A stretch of DNA of 64,000 nucleotides, from the NCBI GenBank assembly GCA_037039925.1, contig JAXRKP010001086.1:16001-80000 (forward strand). Direction: 5' to 3'. The notes beneath the pieces were generated by a model. That model worked only from the letters and a program-made list of their open reading frames with translations, was not told the origin of the DNA and made no database searches. Positions 15,001-29,482 of this stretch are shown piece after piece. The stretch's first letter is position 1, and every line of letters starts with the position of its first letter. A program made the position numbers and the translations under genes. Source of the stretch: Doris montereyensis. Taxonomy: Eukaryota; Mollusca; Gastropoda; Nudibranchia; Dorididae.

Positions 15001-17545
15001 TTGTTTTTCATCTTACAGTTAATCTCTAGTTCATATCATGACCATTAATTAAAATGGTTGAATTTGTTGCTTTTTGGCTACATCATTTCTCCTATGTTTA
15101 AAATTTCCCGCTTACTAAAACGGTCTAGAGCTCTCAATTTTCTACGACAGTTAGTTCTCAACTCACAGATGAAGTTAAAAGAAAAAGATTTAGAGTATTG
15201 TTTTTCATCTTACAGTTAATCTCAAGTTCATATCATGACCATTAATTAAAATGGTTGAATTTGTTGCTTTTTGGCTACATCATTTCTCCTATGTTTAAAA
15301 TTTCCCGCTTACTAAAACGGTCTAGAGCTCTCAATTTTCTACGACAGTTAGTTCTCAACTCACAGATGAAGTTAAAAGAAAAAGATTTAGAGTATTGTTT
15401 TTCATCTTACAGTTAATCTCTAGTTCATATCATGACCATTAATTAAAATGGTTGAATTTGTTGCTTTTTGGCTACATCATTTCTCCTATGTTTAAAATTT
15501 CCCGCTTACTAAAACGGTCTAGAGCTCTCAATTTTCTACGACAGTTAGTTCTCAACTCACAGATGAAGTTAAAAGAAAAAGATTTAGAGTATTGTTTTTC
15601 ATCTTACAGTTAATCTCTAGTTCATATCATGACCATTAATTAAAATGGTTGAATTTGTTGCTTTTTGGCTACATCATTTCTCCTATGTTTAAAATTTCCC
15701 GCTTACTAAAACGGTCTAGAGCTCTCAATTTTCTACGACAGTTAGTTCTCAACTCACAGATGAAGTTAAAAGAAAAAGATTTAGAGTATTGTTTTTCATC
15801 TTACAGTTAATCTCAAGTTCATATCATGACCATTAATTAAAATGGTTGAATTTGTTGCTTTTTGGCTACATCATTTCTCCTATGTTTAAAATTTCCCGCT
15901 TACTAAAACAGTCTAGAGCTCTCAATTTTCTACGACAGTTAGTTCTCAACTCACAGATGAAGTTAAAAGAAAAAGATTTAGAGTATTGTTTTTCATCTTA
16001 CAGTTAATCTCTAGTTCATATCATGACCATTAATTAAAATGGTTGAATTTGTTGCTTTTTGGCTACATCATTTCTCCTATGTTTAAAATTTCCCGCTTAC
16101 TAAAACAGTCTAGAGCTCTCAATTTTCTACGACAGTTAGTTCTCAACTCACAGATGAAGTTAAAAGAAAAAGATTTAGAGTATTGTTTTTCATCTTACAG
16201 TTAATCTCTAGTTCATATCATGACCATTAATTAAAATGGTTGAATTTGTTGTCTTTTTGGCTACATCATTTCTCCTATGTTTAAAATTTCCCGCTTACTA
16301 AAACAGTCTAGAGCTCTCAATTTTCTACGACAGTTAGTTCTCAACTCACAGATGAAGTTAAAAGAAAAAGATTTAGAGTATTGTTTTTCATCTTACAGTT
16401 AATCTCTAGTTCATATCATGACCATTAATTAAAATGGTTGAATTTGTTGCTTTTTGGCTACATCATTTCTCCTATGTTTAAAATTTCCCGCTTACTAAAA
16501 CGGTCTAGAGCTCTCAATTTTCTACGACAGTTAGTTCTCAACTCACAGATGAAGTTAAAAGAAAAAGATTTAGAGTATTGTTTTTCATCTTACAGTTAAT
16601 CTCAAGTTCATATCATGACCATTAATTAAAATGGTTGAATTTGTTGCTTTTTGGCTACATCATTTCTCCTATGTTTAAAATTTCCCGCTTACTAAAACGG
16701 TCTAGAGCTCTCAATTTTCTACGACAGTTAGTTCTCAACTCACAGATGAAGTTAAAAGAAAAAGATTTAGAGTATTGTTTTTCATCTTACAGTTAATCTC
16801 AAGTTCATATCATGACCATTAATTAAAATGGTTGAATTTGTTGTCTTTTGGCTACATCATTTCTCCTATGTTTAAAATTTCCCGCTTACTAAAACAGTCT
16901 AGAGCTCTCAATTTTCTACGACAGTTAGTTCTCAACTCACAGATGAAGTTAAAAGAAAAAGATTTAGAGTATTGTTTTTCATCTTACAGTTAATCTCTAG
17001 TTCATATCATGACCATTAATTAAAATGGTTGAATTTGTTGCTTTTTGGCTACATCATTTCTCCTATGTTTAAAATTTCCCGCTTACTAAAACGGTCTAGA
17101 GCTCTCAATTTTCTACGACAGTTAGTTCTCAACTCACAGATGAAGTTAAAAGAAAAAGATTTAGAGTATTGTTTTTCATCTTACAGTTAATCTCTAGTTC
17201 ATATCATGACCATTAATTAAAATGGTTGAATTTGTTGCTTTTTGGCTACATCATTTCTCCTATGTTTAAAATTTCCCGCTTACTAAAACGGTCTAGAGCT
17301 CTCAATTTTCTACGACAGTTAGTTCTCAACTCACAGATGAAGTTAAAAGAAAAAGATTTAGAGTATTGTTTTTCATCTTACAGTTAATCTCAAGTTCATA
17401 TCATGACCATTAATTAAAATGGTTGAATTTGTTGCTTTTTGGCTACATCATTTCTCCTATGTTTAAAATTTCCCGCTTACTAAAACAGTCTAGAGCTCTC
17501 AATTTTCTACAACAGTTAGTTCTCAACTCACAGATGAAGTTAAAA
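1..17545. repeat. 197-bp satellite array, about 89 tandem monomers
   Basis: Direct tandem repetition with a 197-bp period: the start CATATCATGACC recurs at 1, 198, 395, 592 and so on. The monomer is AT-rich and includes the segment TCTAGAGCTCTC. Copies are nearly identical; most differ only at an A/G site (CAGTCTAG or CGGTCTAG), an A/T site (CTCAAGTTC or CTCTAGTTC) and a GCTTTTT/GTCTTT(T)T site. The array is cut by the left edge of the window and ends abruptly at about 17,545 against a C-rich minisatellite. Short open frames inside it, such as 5,346-5,702, come from single-base indels in monomers and are not genes. The array resembles pericentromeric or heterochromatic satellite DNA in organisation; its role is unknown. 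Confidence 0.98.
13811..13905. repeat. Scrambled satellite monomer
   Basis: Within the otherwise regular 197-bp array, one monomer is replaced by a shuffled patchwork of short monomer pieces. GAATTTGCTCTCAATTT, ACAGTTAGTTC, TTTTTCATC, AGTTAATC and ATTTCTCC appear out of their normal order. Regular sequence resumes at ATTTCTCCTATGTTT. Confidence 0.85.
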
Positions 17546-18513
17546 AAGCCCCACCCCCTAGTCATATGGGCCATAGAAGCATACAAGCCCCCCACCCCCC
17601 ATAGCTATATGGATCATAGATGTACACAAGCACCCCCATAGCCATATGGGTCTTAGTGGCATACAATCCCCCCATAGCCATATTGGTTATAGAGGCACAC
17701 AACCCCCTTCCCTCGATAGCCATATGGGTCTTAGTGGCATACAATCCCCCCCATAGCCATATTGGTTATAGAGGCCCCACAAGCTCCCCTCCCCATAGCC
17801 ATATGGGTCGTAGAAAGCTCCCCCATAGCCATATGGCTTATAGAGGCACACAAGCCCCCCCTAGCCATATGGCTTATAGAGGCACACAAGCCCCCCCCCC
17901 CATAGCCATATGGCTTATAGAGGCACACATGCCCCCCCCAGCCATGTGGCTTATAGAGGCACACACACCCCCCCCCCCATAGCCATATGGATTATAGAGG
18001 CACACAAGCCCCCCCCTGGCTATATGGGTTATAGAGGCATTCAAGCCCCCATAGCCATATGGTTTATAGAGGCATACAAGCCCTCCCCCCTAGCCATATG
18101 CGTTATAGAGGTACACAATTTCCCCCCTAGCCATATGCGTTATAGAGGCACACAGATCCCACCCTCCATAGCCATATGGGTTATAGAGGCACACAGATCC
18201 CCCCCTCCATAGCCATATGCGTTATAGAGGCACACAAGACCCCCCCCATAGCCATATGGGTTATACAGTTATACAGGAGCACAAGCCCCCCTCCATAGCT
18301 ATATGCGTTACAGAGGTACACAAACCCCCACCCCTAGCCATATGGGTCGTAGAGGCACACAAGCCCCCCCCCTCCCATAGCCATATTGGTCATAGAAGCA
18401 GACAAGCGCCCCCCACCCCCCAGCCATATGCGTTAAAGAGGCACACCAGCCCCCCCCCGGCCCCGCCCTTCGCCATATGAGTAATACAGGCACACAACCA
18501 CCCCCCCCTCTCT
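17546..18513. repeat. C-rich 36-40 bp minisatellite
   Basis: About 24 units built on CCATAGCCATATGGGTTATAG followed by AGGCACACAAG and a variable run of C. The variable C run makes the period drift from about 36 to 40 bp. Each unit carries the palindrome CATATG. Nearly all G/C asymmetry places C on the plus strand. The many short frames in both strands here are artefacts of the repeat. Confidence 0.95.
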
Positions 18514-18754
18514 CTCCACCCCACACCTCCACGCCGAGGAGAAGACCGTGTGCAGTCTCTACCGTTAATTTAAGGTTTCCTTTAAAAAAAAACCCAACTT
18601 CATAACGATACATACTTTGAGACTCAAAGCTAAACAACACACGAATGTCGATTATATTTATATTCATTGTAATGTACATGTACATCTTGAACCGAAAGGG
18701 TTTCCGCCATTTTGATGCCTTCGCACTGACCGACTAACTCTGGAGGTGTGGTGA
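18514..18754. other. Short low-copy spacer
   Basis: Non-repetitive sequence between two arrays. I see no gene, RNA or recognisable element in it. Confidence 0.5.
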
Positions 18755-19140
<386 letters not shown>

Positions 19141-19235
19141 TTAATTAATAATCATATTCAATCATTTTCATCGCGCACTAAGTCACTGAAATGTAATGTT
19201 TCCCGCAAAAGGAAGGAAATCTACTAGGAACTAGA

Positions 19236-20810
19236 AAAGAATGACAAACACAAAGAGGAAGGACACGGTTAAAAGCTGTGTTGACAAAAATGACAAACAC
19301 AAAGAGGAAGGACACGGTTAAAAGCTGTATTGAAAAATATGACAAATACAAAGAGGAAGGACACGGTTAAAAGCTGTATTGACAAATATGACAAATACAA
19401 AGAGGAAGGACACGGTTAAAAGCTGTATTGACAAAAATGACAAATACAAAGAGGAAGGACACGGTTAAAAGCTGTATTGACAAAAATGGCAAATACAAAG
19501 AGGAAGGACATGGTTAAAAGCTGTATTGACAAAAATGACAAACACAAAGAGGAAGGACACGGTTAAAAGCTGTATTGACAAAAATGACAAATACAAAGAG
19601 GAATGACAAGGTTAAAAGGTGTATTGACAAAAATGACAAGTACAAAGAGGAAGGACAAGGTTAAAAGGTGTATAGACAAAAATGACAAATACAAAGATGA
19701 AGGACAAGGTTAAAAGTTGTATTGATAAAAATGACAAATAAAAGATGAAGGACAAGGTTAAAAGTTGTATTGACAAAAATGACAAATACAAAGATGAAGG
19801 ACAAGGTTAAAAGTTGTATTGACAAAAATGACAAATACAAAGATGAAGGACAAGGTTAAAAGTTGTATTGATAAAAATGACAAATACGAAGAGGAAGGAC
19901 AAGGTTAAAAGGCGTATGGACAAATATGAAAAATAAAAAGAGGAACGACAAGGTCAAAAGGTGTATAGACAAAAATGACAAATACAAAAGAGGAAGGACA
20001 AGGTTAAAAGGCGTATGGAAAAATATGACAAATACAAAGAGGAAGGACAAGGTTAAAAGTTGTATAGATAAAAATGACAAATACAAAGAGGAAGGACAAG
20101 GTTAAAAGATATATAGACAAAAATGACAAACACAAAGAGGAAGGACAAGGTTAAAAGGTGTATGGACAAAAATGACAAATACAAAGAGGAAGGACAAGGT
20201 TAAAAGCTGTATTGACAAAAATGACAAATACAAAGAGGAAGGACAAGGTTAAGAGGCGTATGGACAAAAATGACAAATACAAAGAGGAAGGACAAGGTTA
20301 AAAGCTGTATTGACAAAAATGACAAATACAAAGAGGAAGGACAAGGTTAAAAGCTCTATTGACAAAAATGACAAATACAAAGAAGAAGGACAAGGTTAAA
20401 ATGTGTATAGACAAAAATGACAAATACAAAGAGGAAGGACAAAGTTAAAAGGTGTATAAACAAAAATGACAAATACAAAGAGGAAGGACAAGGTTAAAAG
20501 TTGTATTGACAAAAATGACAAATACAAAGAAGAAGGACAAGGTTAAAATGTGTATAGACAAAAATGACCAATACAAAGAGGAAGGACAAAGTTAAAAGGT
20601 GTATAAACAAAAATGACAAATACAAAGAGGAAGGACACGGTTAAAAGTTGTATTGACAAAAATGACAAATACAAAGAGGAAGGACAAGGTTGAAATGTGT
20701 ATAGACAAAAAATGACAAATACAAAGAGGAAGGACAAGGCTGAAATGTGTATAGACAAAAATGACAAATACAAAGAGGAAGGACAAGGTTAAAAGGTGTA
20801 TGGACAAAAA
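19236..20810. repeat. 49-bp minisatellite array, about 32 copies
   Basis: The unit is GACAAAAATGACAAATACAA, AGAGGAAGGACA and then (C/A)GGTTAAAAGCTGTATT, recurring every 49 bp (for example 19,381 and 19,430). The first seven or so units have ACACGG; later ones have ACAAGG. The plus strand is purine-rich. Minus-strand open frames rich in Phe and Leu (for example 20,543-20,773) are repeat artefacts. Confidence 0.97.
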
Positions 20811-21299
20811 CGATTTTTTTTTCGAAGGAATCTAGAACCTTCAGACCTTTTATTTGATTTGAGTTTCCTTACATCCACAACGATTAATAATATTTTAATA
20901 AGGTAAACCTGATATTAAAAAAAAGGAATAAAACTGCAGTAGGCCGATAACTAGTGAAAAAAATATAGAACTGTATTGAAATGCCTAATAGATTGAAAAC
21001 GTGACAAAAAATATACTTTTGAAGGTGGCTCACCTTTCTACAGTAACACAGAGAAAACATGGAAACAATAAAATGTTTTTCTGTGTCACTTACGAAAGGG
21101 CGAGACGACCGAACATTTCTCTGTTCTGTTATCTATTCCGGCCTTTTAGCACTGTTCTAAGGTCACCTTGGTGTTTTTGGTCAGAGTTTAAATTTCGTCC
21201 CGCTCGCCTTATAAGTTATAAACAAGGGAATCTTTAAGATGCACAGTAATGAAAACTGTTTTTTTTAATTCTTTTCATTGGTGTCTGTCACCAATGGGC
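20811..21299. other. Low-copy spacer between arrays
   Basis: AT-rich, non-repetitive sequence. A 78-codon frame at 21,001-21,237 has no start context, motif or similarity that I recognise, and I do not call it a gene. Confidence 0.5.
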
Positions 21300-24200
21300 T
21301 CAGGTGTCATGTACAGTAATTATAGTGTCAATCCACCACCTTGTACCAGGTGTCATGTAAAGTAATTATAGTGTCAATCCACCACCTTGTACCAGGCGTC
21401 ATGTAAAGTAATTATAGTGTCAATCCACCACCTTGTACCAGGCGTCATGTAAAGTAATTATAGTGTCAATCCACCACCTTGTACCAGGTGTCATGTAAAG
21501 TAATTATAGTGTCAATCCACCACCTTGTACCAGGGTGTGTAAAGTAATTATAGTGTCAATCCACCACCTTGTACCAATTATAGTAATTATAGTGTCAATC
21601 CACCACCTTGTACCAGGTGTCATGTACAGTAATTATAGTGTCAATCCACCACCTTGTACCAGGTGTCAGTACAGTAATTATAGTGTCAATCCACCACCTT
21701 GTACCAGATGTAATTCATACAGTAATTATAGTGTCAATCCACCACCTTGTACCAGGTGTCATGTACAGTAATTATAGTGTCAATCCACCACCTTGTACCA
21801 GGTGTCATGTACAGTAATTATAGTGTCAATCCACCACCTTGTACCAGGTGTCATGTAAAGTAATTATAGTGTCAATCCACCACCTTGTACCAGGTGTCAT
21901 GTACAGTAATTATAGTGTCAATCCACCACCTTGTACCAGGTGTCATGTACAGTAATTATAGTGTCAATCCACCACCTTGTACCAGGTGTCATGTATAGTA
22001 ATTATAGTGTCAATCCACCACCTTGTACCAGGTGTCATTTATAGTAATTATAGTGTCAATCCACCACCTTGTACCAGGTGTCATTTACAGTAATTATAGT
22101 CAATCAATCCACCACCTTGTACCAGGTGTCATGTACAGTAATTATAGTGTCAATCCACCACCTTGTACCAGGTGTCATTTATAGTAATTATAGTGTCAAT
22201 CCACCACCTTGTACCAGGTGTCATTTATAGTAATTATAGTGTCAATCCACCACCTTGTACCAGGTGTCATGTATAGTAATTATAGTGTCAATCCACCACC
22301 TTGTATTATAGTGTCAATCCACCACCTTGTACCAGGTGTCATGTATAGTAATTATAGTGTCAATCCACCACCTTGTACCAGGTGTCATTTATAGTAATTA
22401 TAGTGTCAATCCACCACCTTGTACCAGGTGTCATTTAAAGTAATTATAGTGTCAATCCACCACCTTGTACCAGGTGTCATTTATAGTAATTATAGTGTCA
22501 ATCCACCACCTTGTACCAGGTGTCATTTATAGTAATTATAGTGTCAATCCACCACCTTGTACCAGGTGTCCAGTAATTATAGTGTCAATCCACCACCTTG
22601 TACCAGGTGTCATTTATAGTAATTATAGTGTCAATCCACCACCTTGTACCAGGTGTCATTTATAGTAATTATAGTGTCAATCCACCACCTTGTACCAGAT
22701 GTCATTTATAGTAATTATAGTGTCAATCCACACCTTGTACCAGTGTCATTTATAGTAATTATAGTGTCAATCACCACCTTGTACCAGGTGTCATTTATAG
22801 TAATTATAGTGTCAATCACCTTGTACCTAATGTCCAACCACCTTGTACCAGGTGTCATTTATAGTAATTATAGTGTCAATCCACCACCTTGTACCAGGTG
22901 TCATTTATAGTAATTATAGTGTCAATCCACCACCTTGTACCAGGTGTCATTTATAGTAATTATAGTGTCAATCCACCACCTTGTACCAGGTGTCATGTAC
23001 AGTAATTATAGTGTCAATCCACCACCTTGTACCAGGTGTCATTTATAGTAATTATAGTGTCAATCCACCACCTTGTACCAGGTGTCATGTATAGTAATTA
23101 TAGTGTCAATCCACCACCTTGTACCAGGTGTCATTTATAGTAATTATAGTGTCACCTTGTACCAGGTGTCATTTATAGTAATTATAGTGTCAATCCACCA
23201 CCTTGTACCAGGTGTCATTTATAGTAATTATAGTGTCAATCCACCACCTTGTACCAGGTGTCATTTATAGTAATTATAGTGTCAATCCACCACCTTGTAC
23301 CAGGTGTCATTTATAGTAATTATAGTGTCAATCCACCACCTTGTACCAGGTGTCATGTATAGTAATTATAGTGTCAATTCACCACCTTGTACCAGGTGTC
23401 ATTTATAGTAATTATAGTGTCAATCCACCACCTTGTACCAGTGTGTCCTTGTACCAGGTGTCATAGTAATTATAGTGTCAATCCACCACCTTGTACCAGG
23501 TGTCATTTATAGTAATTATAGTGTCAATCCACCACCTTGTACCAGGTGTCATTTATAGTAATTATAGTGTCAATCCACCACCTTGTACCAGATGTCATTT
23601 ATAGTAATTATAGTGTCAATCCACCACCTTGTACCAGGATGTCATTTATAGTAATTATAGTGTCAATCCACCACCTTGTACCAGGTGTCATTTATAGTAA
23701 TTATAGTGTCAATCCACCACCTTGTACCAGGTGTCATTTATAGTAATTATAGTGTCAATCCATTATCTTGTACCAGGTGTCATTTATAGTAACAATCACC
23801 ACCTTGTACCAGGTGTCATGTATAGTAATTATAGTGTCAATCCACCAAATTGACCAGGTGTCATTTATAGTAATTATAGTGTCAATTCACCACCTTGTAC
23901 CAGGTGTCATTTATAGTAATTATAGTGTCAATTCACCACCTTGTACTTGATGTCATTTATAGTTATTATAGTGTCAATTCACCACCTTGTACCAGGTGTC
24001 ATTTATAGTAATTATAGTGTCAATCCACCACCTTGTACCCAGGTGTCATTTATAGTAATTATAGTGTCAATTCACCACCTTGTACCAGGTGTCATTTATA
24101 GTAATTATAGTGTCAATTCACCACCTTGTACCAGGTGTCATGTATAGTAATTATAGTGTCAATCCACCACCTTGTACCAGGTGTCATTTATAGTAATTAT

Positions 24201-27200
24201 AGTGTCAATCCACCACCTTGTACCAGGTGTCATTTATAGTAATTATAGTGTCAATCCACCACCTTGTACCAGGTGTCATTTATAGTAATTATAGTGTCAA
24301 TCCACCACCTTGTACCAGGTGTCATTTATAGTAATTATAGTGTCAATCCACCACCTTGTACCAGGTGTCATTTATAGTAATTATAGTGTCAATTCACCAC
24401 CTTGTACCAGGTGTCATTTATAGTAATTATAGTGTCAATTCACCACCTTGTACCAGGTGTCATTTATAGTAATTATAGTGTCAATTCACCACCTTGTACC
24501 AGGTGTCATTTATAGTAATTATAGTGTCAATCCACCACCTTGTACCAGGTGTCATTTATAGTAATTATAGTGTCAATCCACCACCTTGTACCAGGATGTC
24601 ATGTATAGTAATTAGTGTCAATCCACCACTTTGTACCAGGTGTCATTTATAGTAATTAAGTGTCAACCACCTTGTACCAGGTGTCATGTATAGTAATTAT
24701 AGTGTCAATCCACCACCTTGTACCAGGTGTCATTTATAGTAATTATAGTGTCAATTCACCACCTTGTACCAGGATGTCATTTATAGTAATTATAGTGTCA
24801 ATCCACCACCTTGTACCAGGTGTCATTTATAGTAATTATAGTGTCAATCCACCACCTTGTACCAGGTGTCATTTATAGTAATTATAGTGTCAATCCACCA
24901 CCTTGTACCAGGTGTCATTTATAGTAATTATAGTGTCAATCCACCACCTTGTACCAGGTGTCATTTATAGTAATTATAGTGTCAATTCACCACCTTGTAC
25001 CAGGTGTCATTTATAGTAATTATAGTGTCAATCCACCACCTTGTACCAGGTGTCATTTATAGTAATTATAGTGTCAATCCACCACCTTGTACCAGGTGTC
25101 ATTTATAGTAATTATAGTGTCAATTCACCACCTTGTACCAGGTGTCATTTATAGTAATTATAGTGTCAATCCACCACCTTGTACCAGGTGTCATTTATAG
25201 TAATTATAGTGTCAATTCACCACCTTGTACCAGGTGTCATTTATAGTAATTATAGTGTCAATTCACCACCTTGTACCAGGTGTCATTTATAGTAATTATA
25301 GTGTCAATCCACCACCTTGTACCAGGTGTCATTTATAGTAATTATAGTGTCAATCCACCACCTTGTACCATTTATAGGTGTCATTTATAGTAATTATAGT
25401 GTCAATTCACCACCTTGTACCAGGTGTCATTTATAGTAATTATAGTGTCAATTCACCACCTTGTACCAGGTGTCATTTATAGTAATTATAGTGTCAATTC
25501 ACCACCTTGTACCTTGTCATTTATAGTAATTATAGTGTCAATCCACCACCTTGTACCAGGTGTCATTTATAGTAATTATAGTGTCAATCCACCACCTTGT
25601 ACCAGGTGTCATTTATAGTAATTATAGTGTCAATCCACCACCTTGTACCAGGTGTCATTTATAGTAATTATAGTGTCAATCCACCACCTTGTACCAGGTG
25701 TCATTTATAGTAATTATAGTGTCAATTCACCACCTTGTACCAGGTGTCATTTATAGTAATTATAGTGTCAATCCACCACCTTGTACCAGGTGTCATTTAT
25801 AGTAATTATAGTGTCAATCCACCACCTTGTACCAGGTGTCATTTATAGTAATTATAGTGTCAATCCACCACCTTGTACCAGGTGTCATTTATAGTAATTA
25901 TAGTGTCAATCCACCACCTTGTACCAGGTGTCATTTATAGTAATTATAGTGTCAATCCACCACCTTGTACCAGGTGTCATTTATAGTAATTATAGTGTCA
26001 ATCCACCACCTTGTACCAGGTGTCATTTATAGTAATTATAGTGTCAATCCACCACCTTGTACCAGGTGTCATTTATAGTAATTATAGTGTCAATTCACCA
26101 CCTTGTACCAGGTGTCATTTATAGTAATTATAGTGTCAATTCACCACCTTGTACCAGGTGTCATTTACCAATTATAGTGTCAATCCACCACATTGTACCA
26201 GGTGTCATTTATAGTAATTATAGTGTCAATCCACCACCTTGTACCAGGTGTCATTTATAGTAATTATAGTGTCAATCCACCACCTTGTACCAGGTGTCAT
26301 TTATAGTAATTATAGTGTCAATCCACCACCTTGTACCAGGTGTCATTTATAGTAATTATAGTGTCAATCCACCACCTTGTACCAGGTGTCATTTATAGTA
26401 ATTATAGTGTCAATCCACCACCTTGTACCAGGTGTCATTTATAGTAATTATAGTGTCAATCCACCACCTTGTACCAGGTGTCATTTATAGTAATTATAGT
26501 GTCAAATCCACCACCTTGTACCAGGTGTCATTTATAGTAATTATAGTGTCAATCCACCACCTTGTACCAGGTGTCATTTATAGTAATTATAGTGTCAATC
26601 CACCACCTTGTACCAGGTGTATAGTGTCAATCCACCACCTTGTACCAGGTGTCATTTATAGTAATTATAGTGTCAATCCACCACCTTGTACCAGGTGTCA
26701 TTTATAGTAATTATAGTGTCAATCCACCACCTTGTACCAGGTGTCATTTATAGTAATTATAGTGTCAATCCACCACCTTGTACCAGGTGTCATGTATAGT
26801 AATTATAGTGTCAATCCACCACCTTGTACCAGGTGTCATTTATAGTAATTATAGTGTCAATCCACCACCTTGTACCAGGTGTCATTTATAGTAATTATAG
26901 TGTCAATCCACCACCTTGTACCAGGTGTCATTTATAGTAATTATAGTGTCAATCCACCACCTTGTACCTGATGTCATTTATAGTAATTATAGTGTCAATC
27001 CACCACCTTGTACCAGGTGTCATTTATAGTAATTATAGTGTCAATTCACCACCTTGTACCAGGTGTCATTTATAGTAATTATAGTGTCAATTCACCACCT
27101 TGTACCAGGTGTCATTTATAGTAATTATAGTGTCAATCCACCACCTTGTACCAGGTGTCATTTATAGTAATTATAGTGTCAATCCACCACCTTGTACCAG

Positions 27201-29482
27201 GTGTCATTGTATAGTCAATTATAATTATAGTGTCAATTCACCACCTTGTACCAGGTGTCATTTATAGTAATTATAGTGTCAATTCACCACCTTGTACCAG
27301 GTGTCATGTATAGTAATTATAGTGTCAATCAACCACCTTGTACCAGGTGTCATTTATAGTAATTATAGTGTCAATCCACCACCTTGTACCAGGTGTCATT
27401 TATAGTAATTATAGTGTCAATTCACCACCTTGTACTTGATGTCATTTATAGTAATTATAGTGTCAATTCACCACCTTGTACCAGGTGTCATTTATAGTAA
27501 TTATAGTGTCAATTCACCACCTTGTACCAGGTGTCATTTATAGTAATTATAGTGTCAATTCACCACCTTGTACCAGGTGTCATTTATAGTAATTATAGTG
27601 TCAATCCACCACCTTGTACCAGGTGTCATTTATAGTAATTATAGTGTCAATCCACCACCTTGTACCAGGTGTCATTTATAGTAATTATAGTGTCAATTCA
27701 CCACCTTGTACCAGGTGTCATTTATAGTAATTATAGTGTCAATTCACCACCTTGTACCAGGTGTCATTTATAGTAATTATAGTGTCAATCCACCACCTTG
27801 TACCAGGTGTCATTTATAGTAATTATAGTGTCAATTCACCACCTTGTACCAGGTGTCATTTATAGTAATTATAGTGTCAATTCACCACCTTGTACCAGGT
27901 GTCATTTATAGTAATTATAGTGTCAATTCACCACCTTGTACCAGGTGTCATTTATAGTAATTATAGTGTCAATTCACCACCTTGTACCGGATATCATTTA
28001 TAGTAATTATAGTGTCAATTCACCACCTTGTACCAGGTGTCATTTATAGTAATTATAGTGTCAATCCACCACCTTGTACCAGGTGTCATTTATAGTAATT
28101 ATAGTGTCAATTCACCACCTTGTACCAGGTGTCATTTATAGTAATTATAGTGTCAATTCACCACCTTGTACCAGGTGTCATTTATAGTAATTATAGTGTC
28201 AATTCACCACCTTGTACCAGGTGTCATTTATAGTAATTATAGTGTCAATTCACCACCTTGTACCAGGTGTCATTTATAGTAATTATAGTGTCAATCCACC
28301 ACCTTGTACCAGGTGTCATTTATAGTAATTATAGTGTCAATTCACCACCTTGTACCAGGTGTCATTTATAGTAATTATAGTGTCAATCCACCACCTTGTA
28401 CCAGGTGTCATTTATAGTAATTATAGTAATTAAGTGTCAATCCACCACCTTGTACCAGGTGTCATTTATAGTAATTATAGTGTCAATCCACCACCTTGTA
28501 CCAGGTGTCATTTATAGTAATTATAGTGTCAATTCACCACCTTGTACCAGGTGTCATTTATAGTAATTATAGTGTCAATTCACCACCTTGTACCTGGTGT
28601 CATTTATAGTAATTATAGTGTCAATTCACCACCTTGTACCAGGTGTCATTTATAGTAATTATAGTGTCAATTCATTATCTTGTACCAGGTGTCATGTATA
28701 GTAATTATAGTGTCAATCCACCACCTTGTACCAGGTGTCATTTATAGTAATTATAGTGTCAATCCACCACCTTGTACCAGGTGTCATTTACAGTAATTAT
28801 AGTGTCAATTCACCACCTTGTACCAGGTGTCATGTACAGTAATTATAGTGTCAATCCACCACCTTGTACCAGGTGTCATGTATAGTAATTATAGTGTCAA
28901 TTCACCACCTTGTACCAGGTGTCATGTACAGTAATTATAGTGTCAATCCACCACCTTGTACCAGGTGTCATTTATAGTAATTATAGTGTCAATCCACCAC
29001 CTTGTACCAGGTGTCATTTATAGTAATTATAGTGTCAATTCACCACCTTGTACCAGGTGTCATTTATAGTAATTATAGTGTCAATTCACCACCTTGTACC
29101 AGGTGTCATTTATAGTCAATTCAATTAGGTGTCATTTATAGTAATTATAGTGTCAATTCACCACCTTGTACCAGGTGTCATGTATAGTAATTATAGTGTC
29201 AATTCACCACCTTGTACCAGGTGTCATGTATAGTAATTATAGTGTCAATTCACCACCTTGTACCAGGTGTCATTTATAGTAATTATAGTGTCAATTCACC
29301 ACCTTGTACCAGGTGTCATTTATAGTAATTATAGTGTCAATTCACCACCTTGTACCAGGTGTCATGTATAGTAATTATAGTGTCAATTCACCACCTTGTA
29401 CCAGGTGTCATGTATAGTAATTATAGTGTCAATTCACCACCTTGTACCAGGTGTCATGTATAGTAATCATAGTGTCAATCAA
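21300..29482. repeat. 46-bp satellite array, about 178 copies
   Basis: The unit is TAATTATAGTGTCAATCC, ACCACCTTGTACCAGG and TGTCATTTATAG, with a 46-bp period (CAGGTGTCAT at 21,301 and 21,347). Units at both edges have GTACAG, GTAAAG or GTATAG where interior units mostly have TTATAG. Interior units from about 23,360 onward alternate CAATCC with CAATTC. Irregular partial units occur at 21,535, 22,300, 22,735-22,845, 23,430-23,465, 24,600-24,670, 27,207 and 29,117. The 66-94 residue open frames in the array are repeat artefacts. Confidence 0.98.

Noticed and set aside
21300..29482. CRISPR-like array of 46-bp repeats
   Set aside because: Units are contiguous without unique spacers, and the surroundings are animal DNA with no cas genes.
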